From the NCBI RefSeq assembly GCF_001431595.1, contig NZ_LDJO01000024.1, positions 1 to 64,000 on the forward strand: 64,000 bases of DNA, given 5' to 3'. Both the position numbers and the translations under genes were made by a program. Positions 16,497 to 25,780 of the stretch are shown here, in pieces. Source of the stretch: Stenotrophomonas acidaminiphila. GTDB lineage: Bacteria > Pseudomonadota > Gammaproteobacteria > Xanthomonadales > Xanthomonadaceae. The notes under the pieces are model-generated. The model saw only the letters and a program-made list of their open reading frames with translations. It did not search any database and was not told the DNA's origin. Each line of letters begins with the position of its first letter. Positions within the stretch are counted from its first letter, which is position 1.

Positions 16497-17246
16497 ATGA
16501 TCGCCACTGCGGGGCTCGTGGACTTCCACTGCCATCTTGACCTCTATCCGAACCATGCCGCGGCAGTCAAAGACGCGGAGGAATCCGGCGTGTTCACGCT
16601 GACGGTGACGACGACACCTCGCGCCTGGCCTCGCAATCACGAACTAGCGAAGCGCACGAAGCATGTTCGCGCGGCACTAGGGCTACATCCGCAATTGGTC
16701 GCGGAACGTGAAAGCGAGATCGAGCTATGGGATCAACACCTTGGGGAGACACGCTATATCGGCGAAGTCGGGTTGGACGCCGGTCCCCGGTACTTCAAGT
16801 CGCTCGATGCGCAGAAGCGGGTGTTCCAGCACGTTTTGCAGCGCTGCGCGCAGGCCGGTGACAAAATCATCACAGTCCACAGCATCAGGTCGGCCAAGGC
16901 GGTACTCGATCTCGTTGAAGCACATCTACCGCCCGAGCGCGGAAAAATCGTTCTCCACTGGTTCACCGGAACAAAGAGCGAGGCGAAGCGCGCGTTGGAG
17001 TTGGGCTGCTACTTCTCGATCAATGCGGGAATGCTGGGCAACGAGAGGCACGCACCGATGGTGCAGGCTATCCCTCTAGATCGGATGCTGACGGAAACCG
17101 ATGGTCCCTTCACTCGCACTGGCGATAGACCTTCGCAGCCAAGCGATGTAGCGAGCGTCGTCGAGGAACTGGGGCGTTTGCATAGGCTACCTGCGATCGA
17201 CGTGGCCAGTCTCATTCGTGACAACCTACGAGCGATTCTCGTATAG
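16497..17246 (+). CDS. qatD: QatD, TatD-family metal-dependent hydrolase of the Qat system
   Basis: The 249-residue TIM-barrel protein shows TatD metal ligands: HxH in VDFHCHLDLYP at the N-terminus, Glu in YIGEVGLDAGP, His in ITVHSIRSA, His in LHWFTGT and Asp in LTETDGPFTR. TatD enzymes are 3' to 5' nucleases or phosphoesterases. The ATG at 16497 follows GAGGA and lies 13 bases after the qatC stop; longer in-frame readings would overlap qatC and add residues with no family match. It completes the four-gene qatABCD order. Confidence 0.87.
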   Translation: MIATAGLVDFHCHLDLYPNHAAAVKDAEESGVFTLTVTTTPRAWPRNHELAKRTKHVRAALGLHPQLVAERESEIELWDQHLGETRYIGEVGLDAGPRYFKSLDAQKRVFQHVLQRCAQAGDKIITVHSIRSAKAVLDLVEAHLPPERGKIVLHWFTGTKSEAKRALELGCYFSINAGMLGNERHAPMVQAIPLDRMLTETDGPFTRTGDRPSQPSDVASVVEELGRLHRLPAIDVASLIRDNLRAILV

Positions 17247-17316
17247 CTGGAGGTGGAACACTCCGAGAAAAAAACCCAAAGCTATCGGCATATATTTCCA
17301 ACCCGAAGAGTGGTCC

Positions 17317-18576
17317 ATGCCCGACATTCCCATTGCCGACGCTCTGTTCTCCGCCCTCCTCAGCCGTGACGCGGCTGCACTCGATGCGATCGAGGCAAAC
17401 CACGCCGCCGAATGCGCATTCATTCGCACTGTCATCTGCACCGATGCTCCGGGTGCCGTTGACTTAGACCTCGGGCTCAGCGTGTCCTCCAGCGACTATG
17501 TGACCTCGTTTTTTGAAGGGCCGCGTGCGTTCTTCATGTCGGCCGGAACCAGCGTCCATGCCCGTCTCACAGGTGGTAGGTCGAGCGTGCTGATCGACTT
17601 CTCTCTCAGCTTCGACTCGAATTTCGCAGAGAAGCTGCGTGCAGTCATCGCCGGCGAGAACATTCAGCGGGCTGATCGCGATAGGGTCATCGAAATTCTC
17701 ATGCTGAAGGCTCGAAACCGCCATGTGCAGTTCGACGTGATGCCGTTTCTCATCGAGAACACGCGCCTGGCCCGTGACGAGCCCTCAAACGAACGCCCCC
17801 TGAATACGCTGATCGCTTTCCGCATGCTCGACCACCTGAATTGGCATGCCTTTCAGAATGATCCCAGCCGCTTCGCTTTCGATGCTTCATACGAGGACCT
17901 GAAAGCCCTGCTCCGACCCGATGCCGAAGCCTTCCTGGCGGAGTTGCAAGCCAGTGAGCATATCGATCATCACGAAGCAAGGAGCGCTGGAGCGCAGGCG
18001 CTGCTACTGCGGTTCGCTCGACTTTGGCATGAGGAACGCAAACGGGACAAGAATCGCATCCTGCGTGAATTGCTCAGTTTCAGCATCCATAAGTTAGGGT
18101 CGATCCCGCTTACCGAATTGCGGCTGATCTGGAGTGGCATGACCTCTAGCCAGGGGTCGCCATTCTTCGGCCCCATCATGGGCAGGTCCCCTGAGATGTT
18201 GCAGAAGATTCGCGGCATGGCCTGGGACATGACATTGCTCCGCGTTATGGAGCAAATCGCCACAGCTAGCCAGGTCGGCTCCTTCTTCATCCCCTATTTC
18301 GTGTCAATGGATCGCCGCTGGCGCCATCTCCTTAGCTTGAATCCTGTGAGGCTGATGCTGATCGACGACGCGCATCGACGCGTGCTTTTCGCACGGACCG
18401 ATGAACTGGAGTTCCAGCGCGTGCTGGGAGAGTGCATGCAGACCGCATTTCAGTTGGAGATGGCACCTGAAAGGGTCGAGGCTCGCCGCAGGGCGGCGCA
18501 GACCGTTGAATTGAACGCAATGAAGCAGCTCGTCGCCGAAGAAGAGCGCCATTGGCTCGAACAAGAGCTGCAGTAG
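17317..18576 (+). CDS. Protein of unknown function downstream of qatD
   Basis: I do not recognise this 419-residue protein. It starts MPDIPIADALFSALLSRDA at an ATG preceded by GAAGAG. An N-terminal mixed alpha/beta part of about 130 residues (FFEGPRAFFMSAGTSVHARL, SSVLIDFSLSFD) is followed by a mostly helical region rich in Glu, Arg and Leu, and the C-terminus is strongly charged. No signal peptide, membrane span or enzyme motif stands out. It lies on the same strand 70 bp after qatD. Low-confidence possibilities are an accessory to Qat, a separate single-gene defence protein or an unrelated cargo gene. Confidence 0.65.
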   Translation: MPDIPIADALFSALLSRDAAALDAIEANHAAECAFIRTVICTDAPGAVDLDLGLSVSSSDYVTSFFEGPRAFFMSAGTSVHARLTGGRSSVLIDFSLSFDSNFAEKLRAVIAGENIQRADRDRVIEILMLKARNRHVQFDVMPFLIENTRLARDEPSNERPLNTLIAFRMLDHLNWHAFQNDPSRFAFDASYEDLKALLRPDAEAFLAELQASEHIDHHEARSAGAQALLLRFARLWHEERKRDKNRILRELLSFSIHKLGSIPLTELRLIWSGMTSSQGSPFFGPIMGRSPEMLQKIRGMAWDMTLLRVMEQIATASQVGSFFIPYFVSMDRRWRHLLSLNPVRLMLIDDAHRRVLFARTDELEFQRVLGECMQTAFQLEMAPERVEARRRAAQTVELNAMKQLVAEEERHWLEQELQ

Positions 18577-18667
18577 CCGTCGAGTGGAATCAAAAGACAC
18601 CGCAAGAGCGCTTGAGTTCGCTGTTCTACGCCGCAGCAAGTTGTCCCGATAGGCACTGAACTTCACC

Positions 18668-19093
18668 ATGTCTCCATGCAGCGCACTCATGGAGTCCGAG
18701 GTGGAACAGCTATCGCAAACATCCAACGCGCTCCCCTTGCCGGGAACGGAAGCCTACGAGGCGCTGCCGCAGTTCCCGAAGCAAAGCCCCCTTCCCTTCC
18801 GACGCACCATCCGCCGGCAGGAACTGCGGCAAATCGTACCCCTGTCCGAAACAACGATCTACGAAATGGAGCGCCGCGGTGAGTTTCCGCGCCGCTTCAA
18901 CCTGACGCCACGCTGCGTCGTGTGGGACTTGGCCGAAGTGGAAGCCTGGATTGAGCAGCGCAAGCAAGCCCCTCGCAGTGTCGTCTCGAAGCCGGATGTC
19001 CACCTACGAAAAACCCGCCCTGTCCGGGCGGGTTCGATTGAGGAATCAAGCCGAGCTAAAGAGCCTATCCCACCAAGGCTTCCAGCCCCTTAG
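18668..19093 (+). CDS. AlpA-family helix-turn-helix regulator/excisionase-like
   Basis: The 141-residue product contains the AlpA pattern at about residues 48-98: RRQELRQIVPLSETTIYEME, then GEFPRRFNLTPRCVVWDLAEVEAWIEQR. AlpA-type MerR-like proteins activate phage or island integrase genes or act as excision factors, and here the gene is within 1 kb of the integrase. The first ATG is uncertain; an ATG at 18689 would remove seven residues. The last 30 residues overlap a reverse-strand terminator and the end of the convergent gene, so the biologically important part is the central domain. Confidence 0.75.
   Translation: MSPCSALMESEVEQLSQTSNALPLPGTEAYEALPQFPKQSPLPFRRTIRRQELRQIVPLSETTIYEMERRGEFPRRFNLTPRCVVWDLAEVEAWIEQRKQAPRSVVSKPDVHLRKTRPVRAGSIEESSRAKEPIPPRLPAP
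19008..19034 (-). terminator. Rho-independent terminator of the HicA-like/HTH operon
   Basis: On the reverse strand AACCCGCCC (from 19034), loop GGACA and GGGCGGGTT are followed by a T-run (TTTC), a 9-bp perfect stem. It sits 30 bp after the stop of the HTH antitoxin gene and lies inside the 3' coding part of the convergent alpA-like gene. Confidence 0.8.
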
Positions 19094-19586
19094 AAGCCGA
19101 GCTCGGCAACCGGCGGCCTTCTTTCGCCACATTGACCTGCAAGGCCACCCGCGCCACCTCCTGAACGTCCCTGGTCAGCGAATAGTTCCCCTTGGCCTGC
19201 AACCAGGCCAGCACGTCCGCTAGGTGCCATATCGACGCACTGCCTTCATGCACCGGCGGCGGGAAGCTGCCCGGATGGGCCAGCATCAGCTTGCGCATGT
19301 TCTGCCGCGACACGCCGACGATCTCGGCCACGTCGGTCAACCCGACGAGATCCGGCGCCACCTCGATCAACCTGGCCGACGGCACGGCGCTGCGCACGTC
19401 GGCCAACGCGCTGCGTACCGCCGCGTCTGCGCTGTCCGCTTCTCGGGTGAACTCCAAGGCCAGCCGCCCCGGCTGGCCGATGCCGACCAAGGCATCGTCG
19501 CAGCCGGCCTCGCCCAGACGCTCGACCAGACCATCCGGGTCTCGGTCGTCGGCGAGCTGGTATTTCAGGGTGAAGGTGTATTCCAT
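19065..19586 (-). CDS. Helix-turn-helix protein, likely antitoxin/repressor partner of HicA-like gene
   Basis: The 173-residue protein starts MEYTFTLKYQLADDRDPDG after a GAGGAG ribosome site. Its N-terminal 70 residues form a small alpha/beta domain (beta strand, DGLVERLGEAG helix, LALEFTREADSADAAVRSAL) that could mimic a HicB-like or ferredoxin-like fold. The C-terminal half holds an HTH: VGLTDVAEIVGVSRQNMRKLM, then SIWHLADVLAWLQ, as in AlpA/excisionase-type DNA binders. It follows the HicA-like gene by four bases and would bind the palindrome at 19891-19922. The antitoxin role is inferred from partner and layout. Confidence 0.75.
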   Translation of the reverse strand: MEYTFTLKYQLADDRDPDGLVERLGEAGCDDALVGIGQPGRLALEFTREADSADAAVRSALADVRSAVPSARLIEVAPDLVGLTDVAEIVGVSRQNMRKLMLAHPGSFPPPVHEGSASIWHLADVLAWLQAKGNYSLTRDVQEVARVALQVNVAKEGRRLPSSASKGLEALVG

Positions 19587-19590
19587 CGTG

Positions 19591-19866
19591 CTACTCCTCG
19601 GCACCGCCTTCAGCCTCGCGCTGCTTGCGATGCGTGGTGCAGTTGTCCACGACGCGCCGCAGAGCGCGCGCGTGGTTGTCGGGGTTCTTCGGCGTGCTCC
19701 ACACGCTGGTGATGCAGAACTCGCCGCAGCGACACTCCTCATCGTTGTACGGGCAATAAATTCGCCCCCAGGCGTGGCTGCCGCCGACTTCGACACGCCA
19801 GCCCTGCCCTTCGGCATGCCTGAGAGCTTCCTCGACCTCTTTCTTCGGGTGAGAGGGACGGGCCAT
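19591..19866 (-). CDS. HicA-like mRNA interferase-type toxin candidate
   Basis: The 91-residue protein reads PKKEVEEALRHAEGQGWRVE, then GGSHAWGRIYCP and later VWSTPKNPDNHARALRRVV. A helix, a short strand with Gly-Ser-His and a closing helix match the dsRBD-like HicA fold, in which the His is catalytic. A four-cysteine loop (YCPYNDEECRCGEFC) between strands is unusual for HicA and may bind metal. It is the first gene of a two-gene operon with a promoter embedded in a palindrome. Toxin activity is inferred, not shown. Confidence 0.7.
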   Translation of the reverse strand: MARPSHPKKEVEEALRHAEGQGWRVEVGGSHAWGRIYCPYNDEECRCGEFCITSVWSTPKNPDNHARALRRVVDNCTTHRKQREAEGGAEE

Positions 19867-19877
19867 CAGTGGTCTCC

Positions 19878-19922
19878 ACTATGAGGGTGATCAGACAGGT
19901 TGTCAAGCGACAACCTGTCTGA
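19878..19922 (-). promoter_or_regulatory. Promoter plus 14-bp palindrome operator of HicA-like operon
   Basis: TCAGACAGGTTGTC (19891-19904) and GACAACCTGTCTGA (19909-19922) form a perfect inverted repeat with a 4-base spacer. Read on the reverse strand, a consensus -35 TTGACA (from 19906) sits inside this repeat; after 17 bases comes CATAGT (from 19883) as -10, followed closely by GGAG and the HicA-like ATG. A repressor bound to the palindrome would block RNA polymerase. Confidence 0.7.
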
Positions 19923-19926
19923 CATT

Positions 19927-21186
19927 TCAGACCGTCGCGCTCAACACCGGCACGACCACGTTGTCCGGCATCAGCTTCGGCACGTAGGTCTGCCCGTCGA
20001 TCCAGGCATCGACCATGTTGGCCCACTCCTGCAGCATGTGGCGCCGCTGCTCGGCGTACTCGGCCTTGTTGTAGACCGAGCGCGAGGAGCGTCCGCCTTC
20101 CTCATGCGCCAGGCACTTCTCGATCCAGTCGCGGTTGAAGCCCACCTCGTTCAGCAGGGTCGAGCCGGTGCGACGCAGGTCGTGCACGGTGAACGGTTCC
20201 AGCGGCAGGCCGGCGGCCTTGGCCCGCTCTGCCACGATCTGCGTGACCCGGTTCAGGGTCGCGTGGGACATGCAGCGGTCGGAGTCGTAGCGCGACGGCA
20301 GCACGAATTTGGAGCCGGCCGCGCAGGTGTGCAGGGCCACGAAGATGTCGAGCGCCTGGCGCGACAGATAGACCACGTGCGGATTGCGCCCCTTCATCCG
20401 CTGCTTTGGAATTGTCCAGGTCGCGCTCTCGAAATCGACCTCGTCCCAGGTGGCCTCGATCAGTTCGCTCTTACGCACCAGCGTCAGGACGATCATGCGC
20501 AACGCAAGCCGGATGGTCGGATAGGTTGCCACCGACTCCATCTGCCGCGACATCAGCCGGATCTCCTGCGGCGACAAGGCGCGATCTTTGGGCACGAAGG
20601 TCGCAATTGACGCCGCGCCCACGTCGTCGGCCGGGTTGTCCACCTTCTCGCCGTGCAGGATGGCGAAGGCGTAGACCTGCTTCACGATGTCGCGGATGTG
20701 GACCGCGGTGGCAGGCGCGCCACGCGCCTTCACCTTGTTGCAGAGGGCGCGCAGGTCATCGGCCGTGATTTCGTTGAGCTGCCGGTTCTGGAACGCCGGC
20801 AGGATGTCCCGATCGATGATGCTCTTGCGCATCGCCTTCGTGCTATCGGCCATGCGAGCGCCAGCCAGCCACTTCTCAGTCACGTCGCCAAAGGTCTTGG
20901 CGGCCGTCAACCGGCGCTTCTCGCGCTGCTTCTCCAGCGCGGGGGACTTGCCCTGGGCGACGGCCTTTTTGGCGTCGATCAGCTTTTCGCGGGCCATCGC
21001 CAGCGAAATACCCGCCGGCCCGTAGCGACCAATGGTCAAGGTCTCACGGCGGCCGTTGAGACGGTAATCGTAGCGGAAGGTGACGGTACCGACGGGCGAT
21101 ACCGTCACGTACATCCCGTCGCGGTCAAAAGCCTTGTAAGTCTTGGACTTAGGCTTGAGGTTGCGCAGTGCAGTGTCGGTGAGCAT
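19927..21186 (-). CDS. Tyrosine site-specific integrase (P4-like, DUF4102 N-terminus)
   Basis: The 419-residue protein begins MLTDTALRNLKPKSKTYKAF and carries the DUF4102 arm-binding domain (RYDYRLNGRRETLTIGRYG, about residues 35-55). The SAM-like core-binding domain and the catalytic domain follow, with Arg in LTLVRKSELIEATWDEVDFE, the HxxR box VHDLRRTGSTLLNEVG, and Tyr near the C-terminus in RSVYNKAEYAEQRRHM. GGAGG precedes the ATG, which is why the longer reading frame to 21399 was not used. Integrases of this group commonly integrate at gene 3' ends. It is adjacent to guaA and reads away from it, so it mobilises the element described here. Confidence 0.93.
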   Translation of the reverse strand: MLTDTALRNLKPKSKTYKAFDRDGMYVTVSPVGTVTFRYDYRLNGRRETLTIGRYGPAGISLAMAREKLIDAKKAVAQGKSPALEKQREKRRLTAAKTFGDVTEKWLAGARMADSTKAMRKSIIDRDILPAFQNRQLNEITADDLRALCNKVKARGAPATAVHIRDIVKQVYAFAILHGEKVDNPADDVGAASIATFVPKDRALSPQEIRLMSRQMESVATYPTIRLALRMIVLTLVRKSELIEATWDEVDFESATWTIPKQRMKGRNPHVVYLSRQALDIFVALHTCAAGSKFVLPSRYDSDRCMSHATLNRVTQIVAERAKAAGLPLEPFTVHDLRRTGSTLLNEVGFNRDWIEKCLAHEEGGRSSRSVYNKAEYAEQRRHMLQEWANMVDAWIDGQTYVPKLMPDNVVVPVLSATV

Positions 21187-21486
21187 CGAGGTTTTCCTCC
21201 GGTTCGTGACGGCTTTTACCGTCAGGGGCCAGGAGACCTGCTGATGCTCGGAAAGCCGCATAAAACCAGCTTTCCCGAGAAGACTTTTACCGTCAAAGAC
21301 GGTTTGGGTCTGAATAGTGAACGGGAGGGTCTTAATCCGGCTTCCGGTTCTTACCGCCACTTTCACCGCCAACCTGTTCCGCTGGCCGGTGATAGCCACC
21401 GATAGCTGACGTGACGTATTTTCTTATAAATCAATACGTTATGACAGATTTTCGATAGCTGGCGATAGTCCCCGAAGGACGTCAAT
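21187..21486. promoter_or_regulatory. Integrase promoter and attachment region between int and guaA
   Basis: This 300-bp non-coding stretch contains several repeat pairs expected of an att region. CTTTTACCGTCA occurs at 21213-21224 and 21284-21295. GATAGC occurs at 21391 and 21401, and again as GATAGC/GATAGT at 21454 and 21464, each pair spaced exactly 10 bp. ACGTATT (21414-21420) is inverted as AATACGT (21433-21439). The boundary with the chromosome should lie at the end of guaA (about 21487-21510). The att core itself cannot be fixed without the other end of the element. Confidence 0.55.
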
Positions 21487-23052
21487 TCACTCCCACTCGA
21501 TCGTCGCCGGCGGCTTGCCGGAAATGTCGTAGACCACGCGCGAGACGCCGCGCAGTTCGTTGATGATGCGGTTGGACACGCGGCCGAGGAAGTCGTACGG
21601 CAGGTACGCCCAGTGCGCGGTCATGAAGTCGATGGTTTCCACCGCGCGCAGTGCGATCACCCATTCGTAGGCGCGCGCGTCGCCGACCACGCCCACCGAC
21701 TTCACCGGCAGGAACACCGCGAACGCCTGCGAGGTCTTGTCGTACAGGTCGGCCGCACGCAGCTCCTCGATGAAGATCGCATCGGCCCTGGCCAGCAGCT
21801 CGGCGTACTCGCGCTTCACTTCGCCGAGGATGCGCACGCCCAGGCCCGGGCCCGGGAACGGGTGGCGGTAGACCATGGCGCGCGGCAGGCCGAGTTCGAC
21901 GCCAAGGCGGCGCACCTCGTCCTTGAACAGTTCGCGCAGCGGCTCGACCAGCTTGAGCTTCATGTCCTCCGGCAGGCCGCCCACGTTGTGGTGGCTCTTG
22001 ATCACGTGCGCCTTGCCGGTCTTGCTGCCGGCCGATTCGATCACGTCCGGGTAGATCGTGCCCTGCGCCAGCCACTTGGCGTTGCTGAGCTTGTTCGACT
22101 CCTCGTCGAAGATCTCCACGAACAGGTTGCCGATGATCTTGCGCTTGGCTTCCGGGTCGGACACGCCTTCGAGCGCCTTGAAATAGCGGTCTGCGGCATT
22201 GACCCGCACCACCTTCACGCCCATGTTCTCGGCCATCATCTTCATGACCTGGTCGCCTTCCTGGAAGCGCAGCAGGCCGGTGTCGACGAACACGCAGGTC
22301 AGCTGCGGGCCGATGGCCTTGTGCAGCAGCGCGGCGACCACCGACGAATCGACGCCACCGGACAGGCCCAGGATCACTTCGTCGCTGCCGACCTGCTCAC
22401 GCACGCGGGCGATTTGGTCGTCGATGATGTTGGCCGCGGTCCACAGCGTGGCGCAGCCGCAGATTTCGGTGACGAAACGCTTGAGCAGCGCCGAGCCCTG
22501 CCTGGTGTGGGTCACTTCCGGATGGAACTGCACGCCATACCAGCGCTTTTCCTCGTTGGCCATCGCCGCCACCGGGATGCGGTCGGTCACCGCGGTGATG
22601 ACGAAGCCCGGCGGCACGTGGGTGACGTGGTCGCCATGGCTCATCCACACGTCCAGGCGCGGCTCGCCATTGTGGTCGGACAGCCCGCCCAGCAGGCCGT
22701 CGTGGCCCAGCAGCCGCACTTCGGCGTGGCCGAATTCGCGCTGGTCGGCGGCTTCGGTGCCACCGCCCAGCTGCTTGGCCATGGTCTGCAGGCCGTAGCA
22801 GATGCCCAGCAGCGGCAGCCCGCTGTCGAACACTTCCTGCGGCGCGGCCGGCGCACCGGCCTGCGTGGTCGATTCCGGGCCGCCGGACAGGATGATGCCC
22901 TTGGCGCCGAAGGCGGCGATCTCGGCCGGATCATGGTCCCAGGCCCAGATTTCGCAATACACGCCGAACTCGCGGATGCGGCGCGCGATCAGCTGCGTGT
23001 ACTGGGCGCCGAAATCGAGGATGAGGATCTTGTCGTTGTGGATGTTGGTCAT
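21487..23052 (-). CDS. guaA: GMP synthase (glutamine-hydrolysing)
   Basis: The 521-residue enzyme converts XMP to GMP using ATP and glutamine. The N-terminal class I amidotransferase has the catalytic Cys in [16 protein letters not shown] and the His/Glu in [10 protein letters not shown]. The ATP pyrophosphatase loop is [17 protein letters not shown] (about residues 228-245), and the C-terminus ends ATIEWE, as in most GuaA proteins. The intact C-terminus despite the adjacent island shows that integration restored the 3' end. It follows guaB with a 109-bp gap that contains a long hairpin. Confidence 0.98.
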   Translation of the reverse strand: MTNIHNDKILILDFGAQYTQLIARRIREFGVYCEIWAWDHDPAEIAAFGAKGIILSGGPESTTQAGAPAAPQEVFDSGLPLLGICYGLQTMAKQLGGGTEAADQREFGHAEVRLLGHDGLLGGLSDHNGEPRLDVWMSHGDHVTHVPPGFVITAVTDRIPVAAMANEEKRWYGVQFHPEVTHTRQGSALLKRFVTEICGCATLWTAANIIDDQIARVREQVGSDEVILGLSGGVDSSVVAALLHKAIGPQLTCVFVDTGLLRFQEGDQVMKMMAENMGVKVVRVNAADRYFKALEGVSDPEAKRKIIGNLFVEIFDEESNKLSNAKWLAQGTIYPDVIESAGSKTGKAHVIKSHHNVGGLPEDMKLKLVEPLRELFKDEVRRLGVELGLPRAMVYRHPFPGPGLGVRILGEVKREYAELLARADAIFIEELRAADLYDKTSQAFAVFLPVKSVGVVGDARAYEWVIALRAVETIDFMTAHWAYLPYDFLGRVSNRIINELRGVSRVVYDISGKPPATIEWE

Positions 23053-23116
23053 GGGGCCTGGAACGGATCGATGAGTCGGGTTGCGGGGCGATGCGGGTGC
23101 CGGTGGCGTATAGAGA

Positions 23117-23148
23117 AAGAGGAACGGGACCGGGTCCGCGTTCCTCTT
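23117..23148 (-). terminator. Hairpin between guaB and guaA (weak terminator or processing site)
   Basis: AAGAGGAACG (23117-23126) pairs perfectly with CGTTCCTCTT (23139-23148), 12 bases apart. On the reverse strand the stem is followed by TCTCT rather than an uninterrupted T-run. It could lower guaA expression relative to guaB. Confidence 0.45.
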
Positions 23149-23161
23149 CGCTCGTTCCGCG

Positions 23162-24652
<1,491 letters not shown>

Positions 24653-24814
24653 TTACCCTTGTTCGGGCGCCGATGGCAGGGGGCCGGTGCGACGCAGTGT
24701 CGCGCCGGCGCCCGTGGTTCCGGGCCGCGGGACCGGACGGCCACCGCCCGGCGATCCCGCCCGGCGCGGGGAGCGCCTCGATTGCCGGTGGATGGCCGCC
24801 ACCACCGCGGTGGT

Positions 24815-25699
24815 TCAGCCCGCCGCTTCGGCCGCCTCGATGGTGTTCTGCATCAGCGTGGCCACGGTCATCGGGCCGACACCGCCCGGCACCGGGGTGA
24901 TCCAGCTGGCGCGCCGCGACGCCGCCTCGAACCCCACGTCGCCGACCAGGCGGCCGTCGTCCATGCGGTTGATGCCGACATCGATCACCACCGCACCCGG
25001 CTTGACCCACTCACCCGGCACCAGCTGCGGGATGCCCACCGCCACCACCAGGATGTCGGCGTTGCGCACCGCCCGCTCCAGTTCCTCGCGCGGGGTGAAC
25101 TTGTGGCAGCTGGTGACGGTGCAGCCGGCAATCAGCAGTTCCAGCCCCATCGGCCGGCCGACATGGTTGCTGACCCCGACGATGGTGGCGTTGCGGCCGC
25201 GCACCGGCTGGTCGGTATGCGCCAGCAGGGTGATGATGCCGCGCGGCGTGCACGGGCGCAGGCCGAATTCGCGCAGTGCCAGGTGCCCCACGTTCTGCGG
25301 ATGGAAGCCATCCACGTCCTTGCGCGGATCGATGCGCTGGATCAGCCGGTTGGCGTCGGCGATGCCCGGCAGCGGCAGCTGGATCAGGATGCCGTGGATC
25401 TTCGGATCGGCGTTGAGCCGGTCGATCAGGTCCAGCAGCTGCGCCTCGGTGGTGCCCTCGGGCAGGTCATGGTCGAAGGCCTCGATCCCGACCTTCTGCG
25501 CGGCACGGCGCTTGTTGCGCACGTACACCGCCGAGGCCGGGTCGCCGCCGACCAGTACCACCGCCAGCCCCGGCCGCGAACGCCCGGCCGCGATCCGCGC
25601 ATCGACGCGCAGCTTCAGGTCGTCGAGCAGTTCTTCGGCGATGCGGCGGCCATCGAGGATGCGGGAAGTGGCCGCGGAGGCTTCGGCAGGCAGGGTCAT
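24815..25699 (-). CDS. folD: Bifunctional methylenetetrahydrofolate dehydrogenase/cyclohydrolase
   Basis: The 294-residue protein interconverts methylene-, methenyl- and formyl-tetrahydrofolate with NADP+. Recognisable motifs are [20 protein letters not shown] (with the catalytic Lys region), [18 protein letters not shown] and the nucleotide-binding [16 protein letters not shown]. The ATG at 25699 was preferred over an upstream start because it gives the family length. The stop is followed by a 195-bp gap before guaB with no evident gene. An Asn replaces the usual Arg-Ser pair in the GRSxxVGxP motif ([10 protein letters not shown]), a common variant in this lineage as far as I recall. Confidence 0.95.
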   Translation of the reverse strand: MTLPAEASAATSRILDGRRIAEELLDDLKLRVDARIAAGRSRPGLAVVLVGGDPASAVYVRNKRRAAQKVGIEAFDHDLPEGTTEAQLLDLIDRLNADPKIHGILIQLPLPGIADANRLIQRIDPRKDVDGFHPQNVGHLALREFGLRPCTPRGIITLLAHTDQPVRGRNATIVGVSNHVGRPMGLELLIAGCTVTSCHKFTPREELERAVRNADILVVAVGIPQLVPGEWVKPGAVVIDVGINRMDDGRLVGDVGFEAASRRASWITPVPGGVGPMTVATLMQNTIEAAEAAG

Positions 25700-25780
25700 G
25701 GGCGTGGAGGCGGGAACGGGCCGGCTATTGTCCCCGATTCGGCGCGGCACGACATCCCGCGCCGCGGCCGGCGGCCACGA

